The notes under the pieces were generated by a model. That model was not told the origin of the DNA and ran no database searches. It saw only the letters and a program-made list of their open reading frames with translations. A stretch of DNA of 64,000 nucleotides, from contig NZ_RCNS01000002.1 in assembly GCF_009725995.1 (NCBI RefSeq), forward strand, positions 992,001 to 1,056,000, given 5' to 3'. How positions within the stretch are numbered: position 1 is the stretch's first letter; every line of letters begins with the position of its first letter. The stretch is from Zobellia laminariae. GTDB taxonomy: Bacteria; Bacteroidota; Bacteroidia; Flavobacteriales; Flavobacteriaceae. The position numbers and the translations under genes were made by a program. This document shows, in pieces, positions 17,877-26,629 of the stretch.

Positions 17877-18572
17877 ATGAAAAAGTCAGTTTTAAAATCG
17901 GCATATATCATCATGGCATTGACCATGGTCGTAGGGTGTAAAACCATCCAAAATTCAAATAGTAAGCAAAAAGGTGCTGTAATTGGTGCTGGTAGTGGTG
18001 CTGCCATTGGTGGTGTCATTGGTAATAATGTAGGAAGCGGTAACAATACCGTTCTTGGAGCTATTCTAGGTGCTGCCATTGGTGGTGTTGCAGGTGGTTT
18101 TATTGGAGACCACATGGATCGTCAGGCAGAGCGCATTGAAGAAGAAATTCCAGGAGCAGAAGTTAGTCGTGTTGGTGAAGGTATTAATGTAACTTTTAAT
18201 GAAGATGCCGGTGTCTATTTTGACACGAATAAATCTGATGTAAAAGGAACGTCTCAAACTACATTGAATAAAATGGCTCAAATTCTAAAAGACTATCCAA
18301 AATCTAATGTTTTGGTAGAAGGCCATACAGATAGTGCTGGACCTGAGGATTACAATATGAATTTGTCTAAGCAAAGAGCTACATCGGTAACCAATTATTT
18401 GATTTCTCAAGGAATTGATAAAAGCCGTTTGGAAACTAGATGGTATGGTGAGGCTCAGCCGGTAGGGGATAATACTACAACAGAGGGTAAAGCTAAAAAT
18501 AGAAGAGTAGAATTAGCTATTGTTGCTAGTGAAGCACTGAAACAAGAGGCAAAACAAAAGGTTAAAGGATAA
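17877..18572 (+). CDS. OmpA-family lipoprotein with glycine-zipper segment
   Basis: The 231-residue protein starts with a lipoprotein signal (MVVGC, Cys near residue 21). A glycine-rich, membrane-associated zipper follows (AVIGAGSGAAIGGVIGNNVGSG...AILGAAIGGVAGGFIGDHMD, about 32-85), then a C-terminal OmpA domain (about 110-220). The peptidoglycan-binding part contains NVLVEGHTDSAGPEDYNMNLSKQRATSV and NRRVELAI, with the Asp/Arg residues that bind diaminopimelate. It should tether the envelope to the cell wall. It is the second gene of a pair and ends at a strong terminator. Confidence 0.93.
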   Translation: MKKSVLKSAYIIMALTMVVGCKTIQNSNSKQKGAVIGAGSGAAIGGVIGNNVGSGNNTVLGAILGAAIGGVAGGFIGDHMDRQAERIEEEIPGAEVSRVGEGINVTFNEDAGVYFDTNKSDVKGTSQTTLNKMAQILKDYPKSNVLVEGHTDSAGPEDYNMNLSKQRATSVTNYLISQGIDKSRLETRWYGEAQPVGDNTTTEGKAKNRRVELAIVASEALKQEAKQKVKG

Positions 18573-18603
18573 TAATTTATTCGTAACTCTATAATTTTTT
18601 GAA

Positions 18604-18635
18604 AAATACCGACAGCTTCTGTCGGTATTTTTTTT
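18604..18635 (+). terminator. Strong rho-independent terminator
   Basis: AAATACCGACAG pairs perfectly with CTGTCGGTATTT (12-bp stem, 3-base loop) and is followed by a run of Ts. It ends the lipocalin/OmpA unit and insulates the PKS operon that starts 25 bp downstream. Confidence 0.92.
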
Positions 18636-18659
18636 GTCTAAATTGACTATCTTCCCTTA

Positions 18660-19784
18660 GTGGAGCATTATGACGTAATCATTGTTGGAGGAGGTTTGGC
18701 GGGTTTAACAGCAGCCATTCATTTAGCAAAAGCTGGCCACGAGGTATTGGTCTTTGAAAAGGAGCCTTACCCACATCATAAAGTTTGTGGAGAATACGTG
18801 TCCAATGAGGTGCTTCCGTATCTAAAAAAACTTGGAGTAGACTTAAAAGATTTTGGCGCGGTTACCATTGATACCTTAAAATTTTCTACGATAAAAGGAG
18901 CGCTTCTAGAAGTCAAATTGCCTTTGGGTGGCACGGGTATTAGTCGGTATGCTTTCGATAATCTCTTATATAAACGAGCAGAGGTCTTAGGAGTAAACTT
19001 TGCTTTTGAAATTGTGACTTCAATAAAATTACAAAACACTATTTTTGAGGTAATTACAAGTAACGGTAAAACTTATACTCCAAGAGTTGCAATTGGTTCA
19101 TATGGTAAAAGAAGTGTCTTGGATAAGCAATTAAAGCGCAAATTTATTCAACAGAAATCTTCTTGGTTAGCGGTTAAAAGCCATTATAGTTTAGATGATT
19201 TTCCAAACCATGAAGTTGGACTGCATAATTTTAAAGGAGGGTATGGCGGACTCTCAAAAACCGAGACAGGTGCGGTTAATTTCTGCTATTTAGCTTCCTA
19301 TAAAAGTTTTCAGTTAGAAAAGGATATTGATCAATTTAATGAGAAAGTGGTTGGTAAGAATCCAATTTTAAAAGACTTCTTAAATAAAGCTAAACCTCTT
19401 TTTGATACACCTTTAACCATAGCTCAGATTTCATTTCATTCCAAGAATCCAGTAGAAGAACATGTGCTTATGTGCGGTGATACGGCAGGTTTGATTCACC
19501 CTCTTTGTGGCAACGGTATGGCAATGGCCATTCACAGTGCTAAATTAGCTTCTGAATTAATCGATACTTTTTTAAGCGGAAAAGAAAAGGACCGAAAAAG
19601 GATGGAACAGGCATATGCTAAAGAATGGAGCCGTACTTTTAAGAGGCGATTATGGTTGGGTAGAAGATTGCAATCATTATTGTTAAATGAGACCTTATCT
19701 AACTGGGCAATTTCATTGGTAGCAAAACAACCCTGGCTTTTAAAACAACTAATTAAGAACACGCATGGCAAACCGATTAGTTAA
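18660..19784 (+). CDS. FAD-dependent oxidoreductase of the PKS cluster
   Basis: The 374-residue flavoprotein belongs to the geranylgeranyl-reductase / PHBH-like group. The N-terminal Rossmann motif is IIVGGGLAGLTAAIHLAKAGHEVLVFEKE. The conserved PHHKVCGEYVSNEVLPYL follows, and the second FAD motif is VLMCGDTAGLIHPLCGNGMAMAIHSAKLASELI. It starts with GTG at 18660, directly after the terminator, and ends by overlapping the next gene (TAATG). As first gene of the type III PKS operon it is likely the tailoring hydroxylase or dehydrogenase acting on the polyketide. The exact reaction (ring hydroxylation, quinone formation or double-bond reduction) is not visible. Confidence 0.85.
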   Translation: MEHYDVIIVGGGLAGLTAAIHLAKAGHEVLVFEKEPYPHHKVCGEYVSNEVLPYLKKLGVDLKDFGAVTIDTLKFSTIKGALLEVKLPLGGTGISRYAFDNLLYKRAEVLGVNFAFEIVTSIKLQNTIFEVITSNGKTYTPRVAIGSYGKRSVLDKQLKRKFIQQKSSWLAVKSHYSLDDFPNHEVGLHNFKGGYGGLSKTETGAVNFCYLASYKSFQLEKDIDQFNEKVVGKNPILKDFLNKAKPLFDTPLTIAQISFHSKNPVEEHVLMCGDTAGLIHPLCGNGMAMAIHSAKLASELIDTFLSGKEKDRKRMEQAYAKEWSRTFKRRLWLGRRLQSLLLNETLSNWAISLVAKQPWLLKQLIKNTHGKPIS

Positions 19785-20500
19785 TGGGTGATTTTTCAAA
19801 ACGAAGTACGGAAACCGAGTTAATGGACGATTTATCTCTTGATCAAGCTCACCTTGAAAAGGTCTTGCTTGATATTGATAAGGCAAATCGTTTTTTAAAC
19901 GGAAATAAACTGACTATTCAAGCCATACATCAACTAATACGTAATAAAAATCTAGAATCATATACGATTTTAGATATGGGTTGTGGTAATGGGGAGATGC
20001 TAAGAACTGTAGTTTTATGGGGTCGGAAGCATTCCATTAAACTTAAATGCATAGGAGTAGACTTAAACGAAAAAAGTCTGACCATTGCGCGTGAACAGTC
20101 ACATGATTTTCCTGAAATTGAGTATTTGAAGCAGGATATTTTAGAGTTGCAACCAGATGAATTACCATGTGATATTTTACTTTGTACATTAACCATGCAT
20201 CATTTTAGAAATGAGCAAATTCCGCAATTCTTGACGCAGTTTTCAAAATTGAGCCGTATCGGATTTATCATTAACGATTTAGAGCGAAGTGCTTGGGCTT
20301 ATCAACTTTTTAAACTGTTTAGTGCTATTTTTATACAGACAGATGTTGCAAAAAAGGATGGTCTAACGTCCATACAAAGTGCGTTTAGAAAAGACGAATT
20401 GATCGCCTTTTCTAAAAACCTACCTGAAATGCAACATGCTATACATTGGAAATGGGCCTTTAGGTATGTATGGGTAGCCCAACAAAACCGACCGAATTAG
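19784..20500 (+). CDS. SAM-dependent methyltransferase of the PKS cluster
   Basis: A 238-residue class I methyltransferase. Motif I is TILDMGCGNGEMLRTV (about residues 64-79), followed by the acidic motif IGVDLNEKSLTIA and the post-motif LCTLTMHHF. A C-terminal FRYVW region ends the chain. The ATG shares bases with the stop of the flavoprotein gene, and the next gene starts 4 bp after its end, so translation is coupled. It is probably the O- or C-methylating tailoring enzyme for the type III PKS product. Confidence 0.88.
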   Translation: MGDFSKRSTETELMDDLSLDQAHLEKVLLDIDKANRFLNGNKLTIQAIHQLIRNKNLESYTILDMGCGNGEMLRTVVLWGRKHSIKLKCIGVDLNEKSLTIAREQSHDFPEIEYLKQDILELQPDELPCDILLCTLTMHHFRNEQIPQFLTQFSKLSRIGFIINDLERSAWAYQLFKLFSAIFIQTDVAKKDGLTSIQSAFRKDELIAFSKNLPEMQHAIHWKWAFRYVWVAQQNRPN

Positions 20501-20504
20501 ATAT

Positions 20505-21560
20505 ATGAATGAAGTTCGAATAGTAAATACGTCCAAGCAATTGCCAGATTATTGCAAACCCACTGAGGAGATACTCCCGTTTGTGAATCTATGGCTTTCT
20601 GGGCAGGAGGACCGTTTTAAGCGTAAGGTCATAAAGATTTTTGAAGGTGCTGCCGTAGACAAGCGCTATAGCATTATGAACCCAGAAGAGGTTTTTGTTG
20701 CTACTTCGTTCGAAGAGAAAAATACGATTTATGTACGAGAGGTCAAAAAACTGGGGAAAAACGTTCTTGAAAAGGCGTTAAACGATAGTAATTGGGCGGC
20801 AGACTCCATAGATTACATTATTACGGTAAGCTGTACCGGCATTATGATTCCCTCTTTGGATGCGTATTTAATCAATGATTTGGGGTTACGGCAAGATGTG
20901 GTTCGGCTTCCGGTTACGGAGATGGGCTGCGCTGCTGGTGTTTCTGGTTTGATATACGCACATAACTTCCTAAAATCAAATCCTGGTAAACGAGCAGCCG
21001 TTGTTGCCGTAGAGAGCCCGACAGCCACATTTCAGCTTAATGATTTTTCAATGGCCAATATGGTAAGTGCTGCTATTTTTGGCGATGGTGCTGCCTGTGT
21101 GCTTTTATCTTCGGAGGATAATGCAGAAGGACCGAAGATTAAAGGAGGAGAAATGTATCATTTTAAAGATGCTACTCATATGATGGGATTCGATTTAACG
21201 AATCACGGGCTAAAAATGATTCTTGATATTACGGTGCCAGAAACCATAGCGGAACATTTTCCTAATATTGTACATCCATTTTTGGAGAAGCATGGCACAT
21301 CTATAGCGGCCGTAGATCATCTTATTTTCCACCCAGGAGGGAAGAAAATAGTACAGACGGTTGAAGAGCTTTTTGGAAAGATGGGTAAGAATATAGATGA
21401 TACACGTGAAGTATTAAGGCTGTACGGAAATATGAGCAGTGCAACAGTACTTTACGTATTAGAGCGTTTCATGGAAAAAGACATTAAACAGGGAGAGCAA
21501 GGACTCATTCTTAGTTTTGGTCCAGGATTTTCAGCACAACGTGTATTATTGGAGTGGTAA
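20505..21560 (+). CDS. Type III polyketide synthase (chalcone/stilbene synthase family)
   Basis: A 351-residue homodimeric ketosynthase that condenses a starter acyl-CoA or acyl-ACP with malonyl-CoA and cyclises the chain. The catalytic triad is intact: Cys142 in EMGCAAGVSGLIYAH, His276 in LIFHPGGKK, and Asn309 in LYGNMSSATVLYVLE. The N-terminal RYSIMNPEEVF and TVSCTGIMIPSLDAYL also fit. The family makes alkylresorcinols, alkylpyrones and phloroglucinols. Co-occurrence with a dedicated fatty-acid elongation set suggests a long acyl starter. The organisation recalls Streptomyces srsABC (PKS, methyltransferase, flavoprotein), which makes phenolic lipid quinones; that is analogy only. Confidence 0.95.
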   Translation: MNEVRIVNTSKQLPDYCKPTEEILPFVNLWLSGQEDRFKRKVIKIFEGAAVDKRYSIMNPEEVFVATSFEEKNTIYVREVKKLGKNVLEKALNDSNWAADSIDYIITVSCTGIMIPSLDAYLINDLGLRQDVVRLPVTEMGCAAGVSGLIYAHNFLKSNPGKRAAVVAVESPTATFQLNDFSMANMVSAAIFGDGAACVLLSSEDNAEGPKIKGGEMYHFKDATHMMGFDLTNHGLKMILDITVPETIAEHFPNIVHPFLEKHGTSIAAVDHLIFHPGGKKIVQTVEELFGKMGKNIDDTREVLRLYGNMSSATVLYVLERFMEKDIKQGEQGLILSFGPGFSAQRVLLEW

Positions 21561-21581
21561 GAAGATTTTAAACGAAATTAC

Positions 21582-22361
21582 ATGACAGAAAAGTGGGTTC
21601 TTATTCTTGGCGGAAGTAGTGGACTGGGTTTGGCTACAGCTAAAAAAATGGCTGGTCAGGGCTATCATATCATTATAGTTCATAGAGATAGAAAGTTTGA
21701 CTTAGAAGAAATTAACATGCACTTTCAAGAAATTACTTTAAGTGGTGTGAAGTTGCTAAATTTTAATATAGATGCCACTAATCCTGATAAACGAAGACAA
21801 ACAATTGATGAAATCAAAACAGCTCTGTCTACGACGGGAAAAATAAAAATACTCGTTCATAGTATAGCCAAAGGAAGCTTAAAACCTATGGTTTCCAATG
21901 AAGAGACTACCTTGAATCATCAAGATATAGAAATCACCTTAAATGCCATGGCTTTAAGTCTTTACGATTGGACGAAGGAGGTATTTGAAGCGAGTTTATT
22001 TGACGAAGATACTCGCATCGTAGCTTTTACAAGTGAAGGAAGTAGTAAGGCTTGGGAAGGCTATGCAGCCGTTTCGGCGGCTAAAGCAACCCTTGAGGCA
22101 CTGATACGCAGTATTGCGTTAGAATACGCTTTAAAAGGTATTAAAGCCAATTGCATTCAGGCTGGAACTACGGAAACTAAAGCATTTCAGATGATACCGA
22201 ATAGTGAGGTTTTGAAGAAAAGCGCGCTAGAACGTAACCCCAACAAACGTTTGACTAAACCAGAGGATGTTGCAAATGCGGTGTATTTGCTTAGTACTGA
22301 TGAGGCGAAATGGATTACCGGTACGGTTATAAAAGTTGATGGCGGGGAGAGTTTGCGTTAA
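21582..22361 (+). CDS. Enoyl-ACP-reductase-like SDR
   Basis: The 259-residue short-chain dehydrogenase has the NAD(P) site LILGGSSGLGLATA at the start and the VHSIAKGS segment. The active-site block GYAAVSAAKATLEALIRSIA reads Tyr-x6-Lys, the spacing of FabI/FabL enoyl-ACP reductases, not the Tyr-x3-Lys of ketoreductases. The C-terminus (GIKANCIQAGTTETKAF..MI) and the terminal WITGTVIKVDGGES fit FabL/FabI. It likely reduces the enoyl intermediate of a dedicated fatty-acyl chain. It is separated from the PKS gene by 21 bp. Confidence 0.85.
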   Translation: MTEKWVLILGGSSGLGLATAKKMAGQGYHIIIVHRDRKFDLEEINMHFQEITLSGVKLLNFNIDATNPDKRRQTIDEIKTALSTTGKIKILVHSIAKGSLKPMVSNEETTLNHQDIEITLNAMALSLYDWTKEVFEASLFDEDTRIVAFTSEGSSKAWEGYAAVSAAKATLEALIRSIALEYALKGIKANCIQAGTTETKAFQMIPNSEVLKKSALERNPNKRLTKPEDVANAVYLLSTDEAKWITGTVIKVDGGESLR

Positions 22362-22392
22362 CCCCTCCCTTCGACTGCGCGCAGGGAGGGTG
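22362..22392. repeat. REP-like palindrome inside the PKS operon
   Basis: CCTCCCT and AGGGAGG flank a central TTCGACTGCGCGC core. Similar TTCGACTGCGCTCAG-type palindromes are scattered in many Flavobacteria genomes. It begins right at the stop of the reductase gene and fills part of the 66-bp gap before the dehydratase. It could stabilise or attenuate the mRNA between the two. Confidence 0.55.
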
Positions 22393-22427
22393 TGCTGAGA
22401 GATGCTTGATAAATAGAAATATTAAGA

Positions 22428-22880
22428 ATGGAGAAAATAGATATCATAGACCAACTGCCTTACACGGAACCTTTTTTATTCGTTGATGAACTGCTTGAGG
22501 TAGACGAAAACGGAGCGGTTGGTGCTTATACCTTTTTGGGAGATTCTGAATTTTATAAGGGGCATTTTAAACATCATCCGGTTACGCCAGGAGTCATTCT
22601 AACCGAATGTTGTGCGCAGATAGGTGTGGTGTGTTTAGGTATTTATCTATTACAAAAAGAAGGTGATTTTACCCAGAAAACCATTCAAATTGGTATGAGC
22701 AGTACGCAGATGGAATTTCTACTTCCGGTCTTGCCTAATGAAAAAGTAACGGTAACCTCAGAGAAAGTCTATTTTAGGTTCAATAAGCTAAAGTGTAAAG
22801 TAAAAATGCATAACTCCAAAGGGCAATTGGTCTGCAAAGGAGAAATATCGGGAATGTTTAAAAGTGATGCGAATGCGTAG
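22428..22880 (+). CDS. 3-hydroxyacyl-ACP dehydratase, FabZ/hotdog type
   Basis: A 150-residue hotdog-fold protein. The start IIDQLPYTEPFLFVDELLEVDENGAVGAYTFLGDSEFYKGHFKHHPVTPGVI matches FabZ. The catalytic His is in FYKGHFKHHP, and TECCAQIGV supplies the second conserved active-site acid residue region. It dehydrates a beta-hydroxyacyl-ACP in the chain-building part of the cluster. Its 3' end overlaps the first codons of the ketoacyl synthase gene by a few bases, indicating coupled translation. Confidence 0.87.
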   Translation: MEKIDIIDQLPYTEPFLFVDELLEVDENGAVGAYTFLGDSEFYKGHFKHHPVTPGVILTECCAQIGVVCLGIYLLQKEGDFTQKTIQIGMSSTQMEFLLPVLPNEKVTVTSEKVYFRFNKLKCKVKMHNSKGQLVCKGEISGMFKSDANA

Positions 22881-24147
22881 AAGAGTCGTCATAACGGGAA
22901 TGGGTGTTTGCGCGCCAAACGGAATAGGTTTAGATGCTTTTTCCGAGGCCTTGGCTAATGGCAAAAGTGGGATACGATTTCAGCCAGAATTGAAAGAACT
23001 CGGGTTTGGTTGTCAGATTGCGGCGAAACCGGAACTCAGTGATGAATTGCTCGCTCAATATTTCACTCCGTTGCAATTACGTGGACTAAACGCAACCGGT
23101 ATTATGTATGGCGTAATAGCTGGTACAGATGCTTGGAAAGATGCTGGCTTATCTATAGCGGATAAGGAACAACCAGATTGGGAAAGTGGTATTCTCTTTG
23201 GTTCCGGTACTTTGGGAGTGGATAAATTCCGAGAGGCCATGTACCAAATTGATGCAAAGAACGTCCGTCGTTTGGGGAGTACAACGGTTATCCAAACCAT
23301 GGCTAGCGGTGTAAGTGCTTATTTGGGCGGTATTTTAGGGTGTGGTAATCAGGTTACTACTAACTCTTCGGCCTGTACAACGGGTACGGAAGGTGTCCTT
23401 ATGGGATACGAGCGTATTGCCTACGGGCAAGCAGAACGTATGTTGGTAGGTAGTTGTAGTGATAGCGGCGCTTATGTATGGGCCGGTTTTGATGCTATGC
23501 GCATCCTTCCCAGAAATTATAATGATAATCCAGAAGCAGCAAGTAGGCCTATGAGTGCCTCTGCGGAAGGTTTTGTACCAGGAAGTGGCGCTGGAGCCTT
23601 GGTTTTGGAATCGCTAGAAAGTGCCCAAGCCCGTGGTGCAAAAATCTATGCCGAAATCCTAGGAGGTACTATAAATAGTGGTGGACAACGTGGTGATGGA
23701 ACAATGACGGCTCCTAATAGTGAGGCGGTGCAACGCTGTATTTCTCAGGCTGTAGTTAACGCGGGAATTCAAAATAATGATATTGATACGATAAACGGAC
23801 ATTTGACGGCCACATCAAAAGATGGACTAGAAATAGCCAATTGGAGTGCCGCTTTGGGGCGTTCGGGAAGTGATTTTCCGTATATCAATTCATTTAAGGG
23901 GCTTTTTGGCCATTGCTTGTCAGCGGCCGGGAGTATTGAATGTGTGGCATCTGTGCTTCAGTTTAATAAATCGCAAGTCTTTGGTAACTTGAATTGTAAA
24001 GACCTTCATCCAGAAATCACTGGTATGATAAGTTCTGATTGTATTCCGCATAAGACCATCCCATATCAACCTAATATCTTGGCAAAAGCAAGTTTCGGTT
24101 TTGGAGATGTAAATGCTTGTGTTATTTTTAAACGATATATGGTTTGA
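22867..24147 (+). CDS. Beta-ketoacyl-ACP synthase (KAS II-like)
   Basis: About 426 residues with the thiolase fold of elongating ketosynthases. Counted from GTG 22864, the triad is Cys171 (TNSSACTTGTEG), His313 (TINGHLTATSKDG) and His350 (KGLFGHCLSAAGS), all intact. It starts VVITGMGVCAPNGIGLDAF. Possible starts are GTG 22864, ATG 22867 or ATG 22873; 22867 is chosen. It extends the fatty-acyl chain on the cluster's ACP. No malonyl transferase or ketoreductase is in the operon, so the housekeeping set would have to supply those steps. Confidence 0.9.
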   Translation: MRMRRRVVITGMGVCAPNGIGLDAFSEALANGKSGIRFQPELKELGFGCQIAAKPELSDELLAQYFTPLQLRGLNATGIMYGVIAGTDAWKDAGLSIADKEQPDWESGILFGSGTLGVDKFREAMYQIDAKNVRRLGSTTVIQTMASGVSAYLGGILGCGNQVTTNSSACTTGTEGVLMGYERIAYGQAERMLVGSCSDSGAYVWAGFDAMRILPRNYNDNPEAASRPMSASAEGFVPGSGAGALVLESLESAQARGAKIYAEILGGTINSGGQRGDGTMTAPNSEAVQRCISQAVVNAGIQNNDIDTINGHLTATSKDGLEIANWSAALGRSGSDFPYINSFKGLFGHCLSAAGSIECVASVLQFNKSQVFGNLNCKDLHPEITGMISSDCIPHKTIPYQPNILAKASFGFGDVNACVIFKRYMV

Positions 24148-24196
24148 AACCCTAAATTCTGAATATTGGTAGTCAATCAAAATCGACTTAAAAACT

Positions 24197-24451
24197 ATGA
24201 ATCAAGAAACTAAATATAATAAGCTTAAAGATATTGTTAAGGTCTATTTACCCGAAGATGTTTCTGTAGAAGCTATAACGCTGCAGAGTAATTTTATTAG
24301 TGAGCTCAACATTAATTCTGCCAATTTGGTAGATATTGTTCTAGATGTAGAAGATGAATTTGACATCATGTTAGAGAATGCAGATATGGATAAAATGCAA
24401 ACCGTACAGGACGCCCTTGGTATTATTGATGCTAAGCTAGAGGCTAAATAA
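24197..24451 (+). CDS. Acyl carrier protein of the PKS cluster
   Basis: An 84-residue acidic four-helix carrier. The phosphopantetheine site is Ser41 in LNINSANLVDIVLDVEDEFDIML, a variant of the usual DSL motif (here NSA). It likely carries the growing chain for the dehydratase, reductase and synthase encoded just upstream. It is the last gene of the plus-strand operon and meets the convergent TerC gene 5 bp after its stop. Confidence 0.88.
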   Translation: MNQETKYNKLKDIVKVYLPEDVSVEAITLQSNFISELNINSANLVDIVLDVEDEFDIMLENADMDKMQTVQDALGIIDAKLEAK

Positions 24452-24456
24452 GATTT

Positions 24457-25422
24457 TTATTCATCCTGTTCTACTTCTTCATGGGTTTCTTTCTCGGGAA
24501 TCAACAAAGAGGCGGCAATACCAGAGAGCAATGCCAACGATATCACGGCAAGAGACAACCATTCCGGTAATTCTAACATATGCGAGAATAGCATTTTGAG
24601 ACCTACAAAGGCCAGAATAACCACAAGGCTATAGTTTATAAAGCGGAATTTGTCCAGCATTCTAGAAATAAGAAAGTACATGGACCGTAAGCCTAGAATA
24701 GCCAATATATTAGAACTGAATACAATAAAAGGGTCTGCTGTAATGGCTAAAATAGCGGGAATACTATCTAAAGCAAACAAAACATCTGTTAACTCAATAA
24801 CCACTAAGGCTACAAAAAGGGGAGTTGCGGCGTTTATGCCTTTTAATTTTACAAAAAAATCATGCCCGTGAAAATCAGATGTAATGGGGTAAATTTTGCC
24901 TATCTGTTTAAAAACCCATGAATCTTTAGGTTTAAAATTCTCTTCATCACCTTTCAGCATTTTAAAAGCGGTCCACAGTAGGAATACGCCAAAAACGTAA
25001 ATAATCCATTCAAACTTGGTGATTAAAGCCACACCAAAGAAAATCATCAATCCCCTGAAAACAATAGCGCCAAGAATCCCCCAAAAGAGTACCCTATGCT
25101 GGTACAGGGCTGGAATCTTAAAAGCGGAGAATATAACGGCAATTACGAATACGTTATCTATACTAAGCGATAATTCTATAAGATAACCGGTTATGTATTT
25201 AAGTACGGCGGTATTGGGCGTAAGGTTGGTGGGGTTTTCTACCAGGCCATCTGTAAAAAGCCAGTAGATGACTCCACTAAAAGACATGGCCACGGTAACC
25301 CAGATGGCCGTCCATACAGCAGCTTCCTTGCTTTTTATAACGTGTTCATGTTTATTGAACACGCCTAAATCTAGCGCAAGAAATATAATAATCAGAGTAA
25401 TAAAAAGTATCCAAACCAACAT
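24457..25422 (-). CDS. TerC family integral membrane protein
   Basis: A 321-residue inner-membrane protein with about eight spans. It begins with WILFITLIIIFLALDLGVFNK. The acidic-in-membrane signatures of the family are ELSLSIDNVFVIAVIF and IELTDVLFALDSIPAILAITADPFIVFSSN. A charged cytoplasmic tail closes it (KETHEEVEQDE). TerC/Alx proteins are linked to manganese export during metalloprotein secretion and to tellurite resistance. No riboswitch-like leader was recognised upstream. Single gene. Confidence 0.93.
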   Translation of the reverse strand: MLVWILFITLIIIFLALDLGVFNKHEHVIKSKEAAVWTAIWVTVAMSFSGVIYWLFTDGLVENPTNLTPNTAVLKYITGYLIELSLSIDNVFVIAVIFSAFKIPALYQHRVLFWGILGAIVFRGLMIFFGVALITKFEWIIYVFGVFLLWTAFKMLKGDEENFKPKDSWVFKQIGKIYPITSDFHGHDFFVKLKGINAATPLFVALVVIELTDVLFALDSIPAILAITADPFIVFSSNILAILGLRSMYFLISRMLDKFRFINYSLVVILAFVGLKMLFSHMLELPEWLSLAVISLALLSGIAASLLIPEKETHEEVEQDE

Positions 25423-25573
25423 AATACGCAGTTTTAAGGCTGCGAATATACTTCATTTTTACTGTTGTTCAAGACGCATATGAAAAAGGATTTGATTCAT
25501 TTGAAGAGCGTAATCCGGAGTTGAAAAATAAGAGAGGTAGCGCTGCATAGGTGGCGAAATTTAGAGAGTAAAA

Positions 25574-26089
25574 TCACTTTTTTAGCTGTAATATTATAGT
25601 AACCTTAACCTTGTTATCCGCTCTATCTTGTTTGATAGTAATGCCATAATCCGATGAAAATAGGGTAGTGGTACCTACTAATTGTAACTGGTCCTGAGTA
25701 AAATTTATAGCAATTGGTTTAGCAGTTCCTTTTAGGGTAAGGGAGCCATTAACGGTAAACCCATTTTTATTTTCAACAATTTGAGTGCTTTCAAAAACAA
25801 TTTTTGGATGTTTATCAACGTTAAAATACTTGTTACCCTGTAAATGCCAATCTCTAAGGAAGTTACCGGTTTTTATTGTTTCGACCATAACAGAACCTTT
25901 AAACTTGGATTGGGTAATATTGCTGAAATCTATTTTTGATTCAGATTCAAAGCCAGATATCGTACCATCTACATTTTTTGAATCGAAGTTAAAAGTGATT
26001 TCTGCAGAAGAAACAGTAAACTCTTCTTGGGCAAATATTGAAACACAGGAGAATACAGCAACTAATAGTGTAGTAAAAATTGATTTCAT
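25574..26089 (-). CDS. YceI family periplasmic protein
   Basis: 171 residues with an N-terminal signal peptide (cleavage near SIFA-QEE). The lipocalin-like YceI barrel shows the family pattern: AEITFNFDSKNVDGTISGFESESKIDF, the FLRDWHLQGNKYFNVDKHPKIVFES block and a central VNGSLTLKGTAKPIAINF. YceI proteins bind isoprenoid/polyprenyl or long-chain molecules. Single gene with its own promoter; it diverges from the next gene. Confidence 0.9.
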   Translation of the reverse strand: MKSIFTTLLVAVFSCVSIFAQEEFTVSSAEITFNFDSKNVDGTISGFESESKIDFSNITQSKFKGSVMVETIKTGNFLRDWHLQGNKYFNVDKHPKIVFESTQIVENKNGFTVNGSLTLKGTAKPIAINFTQDQLQLVGTTTLFSSDYGITIKQDRADNKVKVTIILQLKK

Positions 26090-26238
26090 GGGCAGCTAAT
26101 TGTATCTTTATAAATATAAGGTATTTGAAATCACCGATAATCGGAATAGATTTATCGTCCTAATAACAATCTGATATACGAATTGGGACTACTTTTTATA
26201 AAGTAGTATCTTCGTAACAGAACTAATATGAAGTAATT

Positions 26239-26565
26239 ATGAAAAACCCCCTTTTTATGATCGCTGCTTGCATTTTTGTAGGCACATGCGGATTATCCGC
26301 TCAGGAAATAAAAGAAAAACCAACTGAAGTTACCAAATACACGGTAATGGAACGTTTTGATTCTGAAGACATCTCAACCTATGAGAAGCGTACCAAGCTA
26401 AGAGAAGAACATTTAGCGGAAACAAAAAGACGTAGAGAGATATTAGATACCTTAGATATATCTGAAAGAAAAAGACAACGATTATTACAAGATTTAATAA
26501 CAGAACCATTTTCGAACCGATTATCTCGTCAGATGGCAGAGATTGAGTTTGAAGACGAAGAATAG
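26239..26565 (+). CDS. Small secreted hypothetical protein
   Basis: 108 residues: a signal peptide (MIAACIFVGTCGLSA-QE) and a highly charged, helical mature part rich in Glu, Lys and Arg (EDISTYEKRTKLREEHLAETKRRREILDTL). It may form a coiled coil. No family was recognised. It ends at a clear terminator, which supports it as a real transcribed gene. Confidence 0.6.
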   Translation: MKNPLFMIAACIFVGTCGLSAQEIKEKPTEVTKYTVMERFDSEDISTYEKRTKLREEHLAETKRRREILDTLDISERKRQRLLQDLITEPFSNRLSRQMAEIEFEDEE

Positions 26566-26585
26566 TAAACAAACCACCTAAACTG

Positions 26586-26629
26586 AAATACCCTCGTTAA
26601 GCATTATGCTTTTTGAGGGTATTTTTTTT
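26586..26629 (+). terminator. Rho-independent terminator
   Basis: AAATACCCTC and GAGGGTATTT pair perfectly (10 bp), with an inner AAGCA/TGCTT pairing, and are followed by eight Ts. It ends the small secreted protein gene. Confidence 0.9.

Noticed and set aside
18066..18281. Antisense open frames over OmpA and many other genes
   Set aside because: They are shadows of strongly supported genes on the other strand and carry no family motif.
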